Shown here: positions 42,963 through 52,662 of the stretch, one piece after another
Layout of the letters: every line of letters begins with the position of its first letter
How positions within the stretch are numbered: the stretch's first letter is position 1
NCBI GenBank assembly: GCA_964458415.1
Contig: CAYWIT010000011.1
Span: forward strand, 1 to 64,000
Length of the DNA stretch: 64,000 nt
Direction: 5' to 3'
Source: CAYWIT01 sp964458415
GTDB lineage: Bacteria > Pseudomonadota > Alphaproteobacteria > Micavibrionales > UBA2020
Notes under the pieces: model-generated
What the model saw: only the letters and a program-made list of their open reading frames with translations
The model's database searches: none
Told to the model about the DNA's origin: nothing
Program-made: the position numbers and the translations under genes

Positions 42963-44822
42963 TTACGCCCTGACGGCATCCGGCAAATTTTCCACATCTT
43001 CATGCCCCTCATCCCCGATCAGGTTCAGAGCCTGCATCTCGTACAACGCCCTGTAACGCGAATGCGGATTCGACATCAGGCCCGCATGATCTCCCTGCTC
43101 GATAATTTTTCCGTCATCAAAAACAAGAATTCTGTCGGCCTTCTGGATCGTTGACATTCTATGCGCAATGGTAATGGTCGTCCGTCCCTTGACCAAGGCA
43201 TCCAACGCCAGCTGGATATAGTTCTCAGAGATGGAATCCAGGCTTGAGGTCGCTTCATCAAGGATCAGGATCGGCGCATCCGCCAGTATGGCGCGCGCAA
43301 TCGCAACCCGCTGGCGTTCCCCGCCGGAAAGCTTGACGCCGCGCTCGCCCACCAGCGTGTCATAGCCCTGCGGCAACCCGACAATGAAATCATGCGCATA
43401 GGCCTTTTTTGCGGCAGTAATAATTTCATCCATCGTCGCTTCCGGCCGGCCATAAGCGATATTATCCGACAGCGAGCGATGAAACAAAATAGGATCCTGC
43501 GGCACAAGGGCAATCGCCTGCCGCAGCGAGCGCAGAGTCACCTCGGCAATATTCTGTCCGTCAATGTAAACGCCCCCCTCCGTCACGTTATAGAGGCGCT
43601 GTATCAGCTTGACGAATGTCGATTTACCGCTACCCGAAGGACCCACCAGCGCCAGCTTCTCCCCTGCCCTGATGCTCACGTTCATATCCCGATAGATCAC
43701 GTGATTCGTATTGGGATACTTGAAGCCGACATGATCAAAGATAATCTGCCCGCGCAGTTTCCCAGCCTCTGCCTGCAAAGGCATGGCCCCCGGCACATCC
43801 ACAACATCGTCCTTGCGGAGCCAGAAGCCGATGACATCCTCCATATCGCTGACAGAACGCTGCAGATGCGCAATATGCGCCCCGATATCGCGCAAATATC
43901 CGCCGATAATAAAAAACGTCGTAATTACCATCACGATATCGCCAGGCGTCGCCTGTCCGCTCTTCCAGAGCCAGATCGTCGTCGCGATCATCGACGTCAT
44001 CATCAGCATCCGCAAAGCAGAACGTCCGGCATCGGCCGCAACGCCAGACTGCCAGGCCCGGATTGCCTTCGTCCGCCATTGTTCCATGACTTTGCCGAAC
44101 AAAGTATCTTCACGTTCCTCTGCGCCAAAAGCCTTGACCGTCGGATTTCCCGTCATGATATCCGCAAGAGAGGCCCCCACCTTGGTATCCGCTGCTGCCG
44201 AATCCCGAAAGCGTGGCGACAATATTTTTACCGATACATAAATACTAAAAGCGCAATAAATCAGGATCAGTCCCGCCACCAGCAAACCAACCGTCGGCAA
44301 AGACAGGAACAACATCAGCGTCACGCCGATCATAATTGTTACTGCAGGCAAAATACCCATCAGCAAGGTATCCTCGAACGAGTCAAAGGCCCACATTCCG
44401 CGCGTGATCTTGCGCACAGTTCCGCCGGCAAAAGCATTTGTATGCCATTCGGAGCTGAACCGCTGCACTTTCTGCAAGGAATCCCGGACAATCGAATACA
44501 GGTTTCCAAGCGCAAATTTATTCCAGATAAAAACAGAATAAAGGCGCAACACATTATGCAAGAGCGCCAGAAGCGTGAAAGCCCAGAAAGCCGCCCAGAC
44601 GCCCCGCCAGACGGTCACATCATCCGCCTGATATTGCGTCATGGCATCGACAATCTTTCCTGTATAGACAGGAACAATCGCATCCATTGCCACGGAAGCC
44701 AGCATCAACACCGCCGACGCAAGGCCCATGCCCATGCGAGGCCGCCAGTAATAGCGCGCAAATGCTATCACATCCTTGCGCGTAGCCTTGAATTCCTTCT
44801 TTTCTGTATCCGCGCCAGACAT
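42963..44822 (-). CDS. ABC exporter with fused membrane and ATPase domains
   Basis: The 619-residue half-transporter has six membrane helices (about 35-320) and an ATPase with Walker A LVGPSGSGKST, Q-loop LVPQDPILFHR, signature KLSGGERQRVAIARA, Walker B ILILDEATSSLD and His in IAHRMST. The substrate is unknown. It follows the three-gene VWA/AAA group by 82 bases on the same strand and could be read from that operon, but no functional tie is proven. It is a separate lineage from the exporter at 24853-26643. Confidence 0.87.
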   Translation of the reverse strand: MSGADTEKKEFKATRKDVIAFARYYWRPRMGMGLASAVLMLASVAMDAIVPVYTGKIVDAMTQYQADDVTVWRGVWAAFWAFTLLALLHNVLRLYSVFIWNKFALGNLYSIVRDSLQKVQRFSSEWHTNAFAGGTVRKITRGMWAFDSFEDTLLMGILPAVTIMIGVTLMLFLSLPTVGLLVAGLILIYCAFSIYVSVKILSPRFRDSAAADTKVGASLADIMTGNPTVKAFGAEEREDTLFGKVMEQWRTKAIRAWQSGVAADAGRSALRMLMMTSMIATTIWLWKSGQATPGDIVMVITTFFIIGGYLRDIGAHIAHLQRSVSDMEDVIGFWLRKDDVVDVPGAMPLQAEAGKLRGQIIFDHVGFKYPNTNHVIYRDMNVSIRAGEKLALVGPSGSGKSTFVKLIQRLYNVTEGGVYIDGQNIAEVTLRSLRQAIALVPQDPILFHRSLSDNIAYGRPEATMDEIITAAKKAYAHDFIVGLPQGYDTLVGERGVKLSGGERQRVAIARAILADAPILILDEATSSLDSISENYIQLALDALVKGRTTITIAHRMSTIQKADRILVFDDGKIIEQGDHAGLMSNPHSRYRALYEMQALNLIGDEGHEDVENLPDAVRA

Positions 44823-44904
44823 CTTCGCCTCAATTACACAAGTTGTAAAAAACAGATGTAATTATGGCACCGATGGAATGAATAAGCAAAGAAAAACAGG
44901 GCTT

Positions 44905-45234
44905 TTAGCCTATCGCGGCATCGGTTTCCCAGACAATCATCTTGCCCAGAGAGCTCTCCACACAGATTCTTTCGATAATCTCCTCTGTCACCATGGCCTC
45001 ATGCGAAAGAAAAATAATCGCCCTATCCGGATTTTCCATGGCGTGACGCAAATCAGCCGGTGTTGTGACCAGATCCTCCGTTTGCGCTTGACGGATCATA
45101 TCCGCCTGCCAGCTGCCCACAGGCAAACGGCAAATGCTGCTCCTGTGACAAAGCCCCTGTTGTGCCCTCTCGGCCGCTTCCTGAAAAGCCATCACTTCCA
45201 GAATATCCTGCTGCTGTTTATCGCTTATCTTCAC
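44905..45234 (-). CDS. Small protein of unknown function in the VWA/AAA operon
   Basis: The 109-residue protein starts at a GTG with AAGGAGAG 8 bases upstream, 22 bases after the AAA+ ATPase stop, so it is translated from the same message. It is soluble and acidic, with DKQQQDILEVMAFQEAAERA (helix) and EAMVTEEIIERICVESSLGKMIVWE. It contains three Cys (LCHRSSIC and RICVESS). I do not recognise it. Its position suggests a small partner or regulator of the ATPase. Confidence 0.6.
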   Translation of the reverse strand: MKISDKQQQDILEVMAFQEAAERAQQGLCHRSSICRLPVGSWQADMIRQAQTEDLVTTPADLRHAMENPDRAIIFLSHEAMVTEEIIERICVESSLGKMIVWETDAAIG

Positions 45235-45256
45235 AGTATCTCTCCTTTTCCCGCTT

Positions 45257-47908
45257 TTACCGGCCTGGAACGCGCGGCTTGAAAATACTGGTATATGTAC
45301 TGGGCTCGCTATTGTTCAGCTGCAGAATCTTCCCGAACGTATAACCAGAACCGATATCAATTTCACCCGCTTCATTCACCGGCAACTCACAGAGGGTGGA
45401 GAACGCATAGATCAGCGTTTCAATCAGATTCTCTTCCTGATTGATCGGCTTCCCGGCCTCGACCCGCATACGAACACCTTCAGACAGAAACTCATTGATT
45501 TTCCCTTCCGTCGCCTCGTCGTCTTTCACCATATAGCTTACACCGCTTTTGATCAGATCCGATTTAAGCTGTATGCCGATATCTTCAGAGCCGACAACGA
45601 TCATTTGTTTTCTGAACTTATCTTCAAGTAAATAAAGATATACAGGCTCTGTGCTTCCATCTTTTCCCGCGGCAAGCACGTTCAAATCAAACCCGGATTC
45701 AGACTTGCCCTGAATGTTGTTGAAAGCCTCGCGCTCGTCCGCGCCTTCCGGACGACGAGTATATTTCTCGATATCAACAGGCCATATCCGGGCCCTGTTC
45801 TTCTCCGCATAATCCGGCAGAGCCAGAGCGGCCAGAACTGTCCTGAAATCCGCCAGTACAAGTTCCCGCTCGTTTGCCGCAGCCTCGTCCAATGCATATC
45901 GCGGAAGCGCCCGTCCATCGATAAGCGGCGCTCCATTCACCGTATTCAGATCATCATTTGGCAAAATAAAGGACTTTGGCGTATCCACCCTCTTCTCCGC
46001 CATTTCCTTTACAGCAACACCCAGCTTTTCCAGCGGAATCACCGCATCTTCGGAGCTTTGAATATCCGGATATCTGCTGCGCAGACCAGCCATCAGCAGG
46101 CTCCGTAGCTCGCGCAATTCTTCCGTTCCGCCGACATCCTTCAACGGATCGTATTTCAGGAGATCCGCCACGGATTTTATACTGTTACTCCTCTTTGCCT
46201 CTTTATAATTCGGCGGAAAAAATCCGTTCTCCTCGTGCAGCGTCATCAGAGCGGCTGCCGTATTCGGCATGCCAATCGTGCTGTTGGCAATCCTTTCCAT
46301 CAACACCTGCACCAGATTTCTGCCCAAGCTGTACCAACCCGGATTTCCTTTTCCGACCTCCTGCAGATCGACGTTACGAAAGACATCCTTCAAATTCAGC
46401 GACAGCGTCGCTTCTTTGGCGGGACGTACATCCACTGCGCGCTGCAAGGCCTTGTTACGGTCGTCAATCACCGTACGGAAACTAACATGCATGCGCTTTG
46501 CATTGGCGGCGACTTCATCGACCATATTTTCATAGGCGGACTGATTAAACAATTCCGATTCCGGATCCGCCAGCTTCAATTGCATATCATAGCATTTTGC
46601 CGCCTGATTGATCGCCACCACCGTATCCTGAAAGTTTTTCAGGAGATATCTTTCATGGGGAGGTATCGCCTTGCGCTCCTCCGCAGTCAAACCAAGCTCG
46701 CGCAAATCCACAAGGAACTGCGCGAACTCCGCCGGATTGGACTTCGCCGTTCCTTCAAAAAGATTGTATAGCGTACTGAGTGGCAATCCGGTATAGACCT
46801 GCGAAATGCGATGCGCCCAGTCTATTTCCGTCGGCTTTCCCACGCGCATAATATCCAGTCGCGTTTCCATTGATGTAGAAAGTTCCTGCGTCGTATCCCC
46901 ATCCGTTGCATCGTTTCCGGCAATTCCAAAAAACCAGTTCACGGCCAGATCCTCTCGCCGGACCGTGATAGATTTTGGACTGTCATCATCCCCATCCGTT
47001 GCCATCGTATTCTGAATTACAGCCTGACTTTTCTGCCCATTCGCCAGCTCCAGAAAAGTCTGAAAGGAATCAAGCGTTCCTTTTTTTGACTTGTTAAACT
47101 CGTCCAGAAATATCGGACGCCCACTCTCGATAGATTCAAAAATTTCCCCTTTAACTGTTTTGATACCAAAGGCATTGTGTTGGACAGAAATACCCTCATC
47201 TTCATAAATCAGGTTCAGCACCTTTGACGCACGGGAAGATGCCTCCTCATAACTCTCTATCGTAGAGGTTTTTCCATCCACAGTTTCCGTCTTGCGCTGC
47301 CCAATCGCACTCCAGTTCAAAAACGCTTTGCCTTCTTTTTTGATAACGGCTCCAGGAAAGGTTTCTTCCAGTAAATTCAAATTCGCTTCCTTGATTTTTC
47401 CGCCGTTGACACGCTGCTCCAGCTGTTCCTTGACACCCTTGCCGTAGTCGATCACGGTGCGAAAGAAAAGCTCCCGCATGTTCATACCGCCACAGTCCAC
47501 GACGATCGCCCCTTTGGGATGGACAAGATCACCCACCAACTTGAACAGATGCGACTTGCCAAAGGCTGCATCACCGAATACCGCCATAATGCGGTTGTCG
47601 GCCTGCGGCCCCATTCTTGTCAACAACTCGCGCAGCATCAGCATCATGCCCGGAATAGGCATTTCGCGAAATAACTTGCCGTTTACCTCTTCCAGCCCGC
47701 GCTCCGTATAAACAACCAGCGGATTGTTTTTTGATTCCACCAACCAAACATCACGTTCAATCACGCCACCCTTATTGCGCGAAATATTGGCCATAGGATA
47801 TGGCAGCCCCGGAAGCCCGACTGGTTTGATCATGGCCATGATATCTTCGGTCGTCATCTCGGATGGCTTTTTATCCGTCAACGACCTCTTCTCTTCCATG
47901 TCTGCCAT
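45257..47908 (-). CDS. MoxR-like AAA+ ATPase partner of the VWA protein
   Basis: The 883-residue protein has one AAA+ module: Walker A FGDAAFGKSHL (residues 112-119), Walker B PIFLDEFNKS (266-273), sensor 1 WFFGIAGNDATD (326-336) and a candidate Arg finger in STSMETRLDIM (R350). About 500 further residues of unknown fold follow, much longer than ordinary MoxR proteins (about 330). The ATG follows GGGAGAG. Upstream by 60 bases lies the zincin/VWA protein, the standard genetic partner of MoxR ATPases, which usually remodel proteins or insert cofactors. The target is not indicated by neighbours. Confidence 0.75.
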   Translation of the reverse strand: MADMEEKRSLTDKKPSEMTTEDIMAMIKPVGLPGLPYPMANISRNKGGVIERDVWLVESKNNPLVVYTERGLEEVNGKLFREMPIPGMMLMLRELLTRMGPQADNRIMAVFGDAAFGKSHLFKLVGDLVHPKGAIVVDCGGMNMRELFFRTVIDYGKGVKEQLEQRVNGGKIKEANLNLLEETFPGAVIKKEGKAFLNWSAIGQRKTETVDGKTSTIESYEEASSRASKVLNLIYEDEGISVQHNAFGIKTVKGEIFESIESGRPIFLDEFNKSKKGTLDSFQTFLELANGQKSQAVIQNTMATDGDDDSPKSITVRREDLAVNWFFGIAGNDATDGDTTQELSTSMETRLDIMRVGKPTEIDWAHRISQVYTGLPLSTLYNLFEGTAKSNPAEFAQFLVDLRELGLTAEERKAIPPHERYLLKNFQDTVVAINQAAKCYDMQLKLADPESELFNQSAYENMVDEVAANAKRMHVSFRTVIDDRNKALQRAVDVRPAKEATLSLNLKDVFRNVDLQEVGKGNPGWYSLGRNLVQVLMERIANSTIGMPNTAAALMTLHEENGFFPPNYKEAKRSNSIKSVADLLKYDPLKDVGGTEELRELRSLLMAGLRSRYPDIQSSEDAVIPLEKLGVAVKEMAEKRVDTPKSFILPNDDLNTVNGAPLIDGRALPRYALDEAAANERELVLADFRTVLAALALPDYAEKNRARIWPVDIEKYTRRPEGADEREAFNNIQGKSESGFDLNVLAAGKDGSTEPVYLYLLEDKFRKQMIVVGSEDIGIQLKSDLIKSGVSYMVKDDEATEGKINEFLSEGVRMRVEAGKPINQEENLIETLIYAFSTLCELPVNEAGEIDIGSGYTFGKILQLNNSEPSTYTSIFKPRVPGR

Positions 47909-47968
47909 GCTATCTCTCCCTTTATTCCAGCTCTAGTTTGCCCTAATCACGTTTAATTTTTGTTAACA

Positions 47969-50833
47969 CTAATCAAGTTTTTTATGAAGCTGGCGGAGTC
48001 TCTCCCGCTTTTTTGCATCCGGCTCCGTCTTGACCTTGAAGCTGCGCACACGCTTGAGCATCAAACGGGACAGTTCCAGAGGGATTTCCGATGGATCCGT
48101 TCCCCGCATCAGGCCCACCAGTTTTCCACCGGTCCTGTCAATAACCGTCTGAAAAGCTCTTTCCATGTATGTCTGACCAGACCCCGGATTCAGGACAGCA
48201 ACATCAATAGTCAGGTTTTTTGCATTACGGGACACGATTTCAAGCTTGCTGACCGTCTCGTCAAAATCCCCGATATCCCCGTCAGAAAAGACCAGCAAGT
48301 GGGAACTGCCGCTCATCGTGCCATTCTTGTTCCTATGCAACGCCATCGCCTCGACCGTATTGACGATGCCGGGCGCCAGATTCGTTCCACTGCCCGTCCC
48401 GCGCTTGAGCATTTCAAGTTTTTTTCCGACTTCGCGCAAATTCGAATCCGGCGTTGCTATGATCAAAGGCTGCGGATCACCCCACATGACGATATAGGCA
48501 TCTATCCCGGCCTTGCGCGCCGCCATATAGACAATCACCGAGCTTTGCAAGGCGGCATCCATCGCGGAAACCCCGTTGCCAAGCTGCATGCTTGGCATGC
48601 TCCCCGAGCCGTCAATCATGGCCACAATTTCAATCGTGCTTTCCGTTGAAACAGTTTTATCTTCTCTGAACTTTTTAAAGTCATCCGTTGTCAGCTTTTC
48701 ATGCGCCGCCTGACGAAACCGCGTTTCCAGCATTTTATCACGATCAAGCCGATCAAGGACGTCGCCATCCTCCGCCGTGAAATCAAGCGTTTTCGACTGC
48801 TGTTGCATCTGTCGCCGCTGCTCTTTACGAATACTCCGGAACGATTCCGCCACCTGATTGATGACAGGAGCCAACTGCAGCACACGCTTGTTAAAGTCGC
48901 TCCAGTCCCCCTTGGCAAGACTGGCCAGATCAACGCCCCGCTGCCGCCCGCCTTGTGGCTGTCGCATGGAATTGCCCTTGGGCATATCCTTGGCGGCATC
49001 CTTCATCTCTTTTTTCTTCTCGTCGGAGATCTTATCCTCATTGATCTCCTTGTTTTTCAGGTCTCCCGCTTTTTTAGGATCCGTCTTTTGATCAGGGTCC
49101 TGATCCCATCCACCGGGGGCCGGCTTCTCTTTCTTTTTGTCTCCCGCGTCATCATCCTGATCATTTCCGGCACCTTTATTTTTATTCTCGTCGGTACCTT
49201 CCTGTTCACGCCCTTCGCCGGGATTTTCAGACATGTCTCCTATGGCGTCATCCAGATCATCATCCATATCCATCGGGATACCGTCTCCCCCGTCTGATTC
49301 TCCCCATTCGCCCTGATCATCCTTGCCACCCTGCCCCTGGCTGCTTTGCCCCTGCCCTGACTTGTCCTGATTTTTCTGGTCCTGTTTTTTTTGTTCCAGC
49401 CTCTTTTCCATCTCGTTCTGGAACTCATTGATCAGGACATCGGCAAATTTTTTAAAATAAACGTCCCAGATCTGATCCATAATTTTTCCCCGCGCCAGCG
49501 AGGTTTCACGCACTTTCTCCCGGTAATGCGTCTTGCCAAAATGGCGATCAGCCGGCAAAGGCTGCAAGTGCCGAACTCCGTCCTCTGCCTGCATCAAGGC
49601 CATCAGATATTCAAAAGCCGTTTTCCCCTTCGCCTCGGGGATACCGGAAACATCTATCGTCTGGTTAATATCTTCCTTGAAAACGCCGAGCCTGTTCCAG
49701 TTTTTGTCCTTGTCGGAGAAAAGGCCATTCGCCTGAAAAAATGCCAGCAATACAGCGTTTGTCATCTCGCTATATAATTTTCCGGCCGCCTGTTTTGAAA
49801 TATTGCCTGCATTTATCTTTTTAACGTCGCTTTTGTCCAACGGCTTCTCAAGGGAACCGATCTCCTCTTCGGCTTCTTTCTTTTTCTTGTCCTTAAATAT
49901 ATCCCATATACTGTCATCCCCGCTGCCAGCAGGACGATCATTATATATCTCCCCCGCATTGGCACCGCGCTTCAAGGCTTCGCCGAACCCCATCAAGGTC
50001 ACATTCATGTGATTGATTGAATATCCGAAATCCTGGGGCAGCAAATCGCTCATATTCGCCGCAAACTGGTTCACGCAGTTATCTTCCGCACTGTTCCAGA
50101 AACGATGCCGCAGCTTCCATTCAATGGCATCCCGCGCCAGTTCTATTTGTTGTTCCTTGGTCAGCTTTGGACGTTTTTCTCCCTTTTTGCGGAGAATATA
50201 AGGCTCTACCTTCTTGAACAATTCCTGCATGGCCTCCGGATATACCATGCTCAGCTCGCTGTGGCCCTCTTCATGCAGATTTACCGAGCGCACATGCTCA
50301 AAGCCGACCATCAGACTGTAATAAAGATCAAGATTGATATGATTTTTAATCGGGTCATGATAAAACCAGCTGCCCGGCTGTCCATAGGCAAAGGTCACAT
50401 CATCATTCTGAAGCGATGTCGCAATAACACGCGCCGTACGAATTTGCTCGTTACGGACGGCAATTGTATCCTGTAACTGTTGCCAAAGCGTACTTTTGGC
50501 GATTGGAGATTTGCCCTCATCCATCATTCGCGTCAGCGTTGCCGCCCAGAGCAATTGCTTCCCCGGCGTGTCCAGCTCGATATCCAAAACAGATTCAACT
50601 TCACGTTTTTCCGCAGCGGTCGCGGCAATGGCCTGTTGCGCCCCTATATCCGCCCCCTCAACCCTGACCAGACGGCTGACAAAATCATCATACTGTTCTT
50701 GTGTGAAGACACGCAGCTGAAAAGCCTGTTTTAATTCGATGCGCAATTGCGTGATCGGCTGCTGATAAATCCGATCCAACTCTTCGCCGCCCCCGAATAC
50801 CTGACTCGCTGCCTCTTTCAGGCTCTCCAGCAT
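47969..50833 (-). CDS. Large protein with zincin-like HExxH motif and C-terminal VWA domain
   Basis: The 954-residue protein has an alpha-helical N-terminus and a region with NLHEEGHSEL (HEEGH at residues 187-191) followed 60 residues later by SAEDNCVNQFAAN. This layout resembles the HExxH plus D-x-x-(V/I)-N signature of DUF2201-type VWA-linked metallopeptidases. Residues about 470-640 are a Lys/Asp/Gln/Gly-rich acidic linker, and a C-terminal VWA domain (about 730-935) has an intact MIDAS: DGSGS at 741-745, GTNLAP, and FSDGD. VWA plus an upstream acidic linker recalls CobT/ChlD. The ATG at 50833 follows AAGGTG. A GTG at 50866 is less likely. A 60-base gap precedes its AAA+ partner. Confidence 0.75.
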   Translation of the reverse strand: MLESLKEAASQVFGGGEELDRIYQQPITQLRIELKQAFQLRVFTQEQYDDFVSRLVRVEGADIGAQQAIAATAAEKREVESVLDIELDTPGKQLLWAATLTRMMDEGKSPIAKSTLWQQLQDTIAVRNEQIRTARVIATSLQNDDVTFAYGQPGSWFYHDPIKNHINLDLYYSLMVGFEHVRSVNLHEEGHSELSMVYPEAMQELFKKVEPYILRKKGEKRPKLTKEQQIELARDAIEWKLRHRFWNSAEDNCVNQFAANMSDLLPQDFGYSINHMNVTLMGFGEALKRGANAGEIYNDRPAGSGDDSIWDIFKDKKKKEAEEEIGSLEKPLDKSDVKKINAGNISKQAAGKLYSEMTNAVLLAFFQANGLFSDKDKNWNRLGVFKEDINQTIDVSGIPEAKGKTAFEYLMALMQAEDGVRHLQPLPADRHFGKTHYREKVRETSLARGKIMDQIWDVYFKKFADVLINEFQNEMEKRLEQKKQDQKNQDKSGQGQSSQGQGGKDDQGEWGESDGGDGIPMDMDDDLDDAIGDMSENPGEGREQEGTDENKNKGAGNDQDDDAGDKKKEKPAPGGWDQDPDQKTDPKKAGDLKNKEINEDKISDEKKKEMKDAAKDMPKGNSMRQPQGGRQRGVDLASLAKGDWSDFNKRVLQLAPVINQVAESFRSIRKEQRRQMQQQSKTLDFTAEDGDVLDRLDRDKMLETRFRQAAHEKLTTDDFKKFREDKTVSTESTIEIVAMIDGSGSMPSMQLGNGVSAMDAALQSSVIVYMAARKAGIDAYIVMWGDPQPLIIATPDSNLREVGKKLEMLKRGTGSGTNLAPGIVNTVEAMALHRNKNGTMSGSSHLLVFSDGDIGDFDETVSKLEIVSRNAKNLTIDVAVLNPGSGQTYMERAFQTVIDRTGGKLVGLMRGTDPSEIPLELSRLMLKRVRSFKVKTEPDAKKRERLRQLHKKLD

Positions 50834-50936
50834 ATATATCACCTTGCTATTATATTCTTTCGTCACACCATTATTTTCTATAATGCTTAAATATCGGTTA
50901 ATTTCTATATTATTACCGTGCTAGAACTACAAATCA

Positions 50937-50964
50937 TTGAAATATATAAACAATATTTTATAGC
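50937..50964 (+). promoter_or_regulatory. Promoter of the Kir-like gene
   Basis: TTGAAA (50937-50942), a 16-base spacer and TATAGC (50959-50964) lie about 60 bases upstream of the start codon, inside an AT-rich divergent gap. A matching promoter for the minus-strand VWA gene could not be placed. Confidence 0.4.
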
Positions 50965-51025
50965 TCTTTATCCTCCCTTTAAATTCTTTATAGTAAAAAA
51001 TGACTGCATCTTGAGGGGGCGCCGG

Positions 51026-51865
51026 ATGAACAAAGACTTTCTAAAAATCACCACACTCTATACTTTTGGCGTGATTTTCTTTTTCTACCTGATCTGGTCA
51101 CTTCTGGCGCTGGCCTTGCCTGAGGCAAATCTCAATCTGGTACGAGCGCTCTCCACTTCCTTCGGAATCAATCTGCCCGAAGACATGATCGTCGAAACCG
51201 GTATGGGAATCAAAGCCGTCGCCGTTGTCATGATCATCGCGATACTGTCAATCGGCCTGATCGTCCTCAACGTTTTTTTCAGCGCCATCGTCACCGCCAG
51301 ATTCATCCATCCCCGCGTTGCGCTCATCACTTCGACGCGCGGCGTTCTCAGCACAAAATGGAATGCCGAAAAGCCCTACGTTCTTGTCCGTATGTCAAAT
51401 TTTCACAAGGCTGATCTTGTTGATGTGCAGCTCTGCGTCGTCCTGACTGTTGAAGAAACGCGCAAGACGGAAAACGGCAATGAACAATTCCTGAGCTATC
51501 TTCCAATCAATGAATTTACGCCGCCACGCATATTATTAATGGCCCCGCGCATGCCGTGGAGCATCGCCGTCCCCGGAGATATTCTCCTTGGAAACTCTTT
51601 GGTGAAAGACTATCACTTCAAACCCGGCGAACCTATTACCAAGTCCTTCTCGGCAGGGAAAAAACTGCTTAGCGCCAAGCGCACTCTGCAAATTCTCATT
51701 CAAGGGCTGGATACCCGATCCCATGCCAATTTTGTGATCTATCGTAAAATAGAAATTGACGAGCAAGATGGTGAAAACTACACGCTCCACCTGCATCGGG
51801 GATCGTTCAAATCACTCCCGCTGCATATTCAGTCCGCTCTGGAGCTGGAACAATACGTCGATTGA
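51026..51865 (+). CDS. Kir (inward-rectifier)-like membrane protein without a recognisable K+ filter
   Basis: The 279-residue protein has two membrane helices (about 7-31 and 62-92) and a cytoplasmic domain that looks like KirBac by segment: SAIVTARFIHPRVAL at the end of helix 2, PYVLVRMSNFHKADLVDVQLCV, FLSYLPINEFTPPRILLM and ILIQGLDTRSHANFVIYRKI. The pore stretch between the helices is short and reads LVRALSTSFGINLPED (39-52) where a filter such as TVGYG would be expected. It may be a channel with an altered filter or a non-conducting relative. The ATG at 51026 follows GAGGGGG. It is divergent from the VWA/AAA operon with 192 bases between starts. Confidence 0.6.
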   Translation: MNKDFLKITTLYTFGVIFFFYLIWSLLALALPEANLNLVRALSTSFGINLPEDMIVETGMGIKAVAVVMIIAILSIGLIVLNVFFSAIVTARFIHPRVALITSTRGVLSTKWNAEKPYVLVRMSNFHKADLVDVQLCVVLTVEETRKTENGNEQFLSYLPINEFTPPRILLMAPRMPWSIAVPGDILLGNSLVKDYHFKPGEPITKSFSAGKKLLSAKRTLQILIQGLDTRSHANFVIYRKIEIDEQDGENYTLHLHRGSFKSLPLHIQSALELEQYVD

Positions 51866-51876
51866 TCCGATAAAGA

Positions 51877-52626
51877 TCAGAACGAGATGAACAATCCGCC
51901 ATTCACGGAAATATTCGCGCCAGTAATATAACCCGCGCGATCATCACACAGGAATGCAACCGTATAGGCAATCTCTTCCGGTTGCGCCATCCGCCCCATG
52001 GGGATTTGGGCCACAATCTGCTGCGTCACCTCGGCAGGAATAGCCTTGGTCATCGGCGTTTCAACATAGCCGGGAGAAATGGAATTCACCGTCACGCCCT
52101 TGCGCGCCGTTTCCTGTGCCAGCGCCATGGTGAAGCCATGAACACCCGCTTTGGCTGCGGAATAGTTGGTCTGGCCAAACTGGCCCTTTTTTCCATTCAC
52201 GGAAGAGATATTGACGATGCGGCCAAATCCACGCTCGGTCATACCCTCAAAAAACTGCTTGGTAACGTTGAACATGCTGCTGAGATCAATATTGATAACC
52301 GCATTCCAGTCATCTTCCGTCATCTTTTTCAGCGTCTTGTCACGCGTAATTCCAGCGCAGTTGACAAGAATATCCACGTTGCCAAATTTCTGTTTGATTT
52401 CGTTCGCCATCTCTTCACAGGAAGAGAAAGACGCAACGTCACCGGAAACAATATCAACCGAAAGACCGGCTGACCGCCATTCAGCCAGCCGGGTCTTTGC
52501 AGATTGTTCCTCCGCCGGATGATAGCCTGCAATCACCTGATGTCCTTTTTGAGCCAGTTCGCGACAAATCGCAGAACCGATACCACCTGCTCCACCAGTG
52601 ACGAAAGCTATCTTTTTTTCTGTCAT
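51877..52626 (-). CDS. phaB: Acetoacetyl-CoA reductase
   Basis: PhaB reduces acetoacetyl-CoA to (R)-3-hydroxybutyryl-CoA with NADPH, for polyhydroxybutyrate. The 249-residue short-chain dehydrogenase has the cofactor motif VTGGAGGIGSAICREL, the NCAG motif (VNCAGITRD), the catalytic Ser (NISSVNG) and YSAAK with Tyr/Lys, plus GYVETPMTKAIP and a C-terminal NGG. It lies 36 bases after the phasin gene on the same strand, so both are made from the PhaR-regulated promoter. The synthase phaC and thiolase phaA are not in this window. Confidence 0.93.
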   Translation of the reverse strand: MTEKKIAFVTGGAGGIGSAICRELAQKGHQVIAGYHPAEEQSAKTRLAEWRSAGLSVDIVSGDVASFSSCEEMANEIKQKFGNVDILVNCAGITRDKTLKKMTEDDWNAVINIDLSSMFNVTKQFFEGMTERGFGRIVNISSVNGKKGQFGQTNYSAAKAGVHGFTMALAQETARKGVTVNSISPGYVETPMTKAIPAEVTQQIVAQIPMGRMAQPEEIAYTVAFLCDDRAGYITGANISVNGGLFISF

Positions 52627-52662
52627 TTTTTTATTCCGGCTTCAGTTAATAAGAGATGTCAA

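Noticed and set aside
43392..44861. 489-codon frame opposite the ABC exporter
   Set aside because: Antisense shadow, His/Arg-rich, no translation signal.
45257..50833. Assignment of the AAA+/VWA pair as cobaltochelatase CobS/CobT
   Set aside because: Both proteins are much longer than CobS and CobT, the N-terminal HEEGH region is not a CobT feature, and no cobalamin gene is near.
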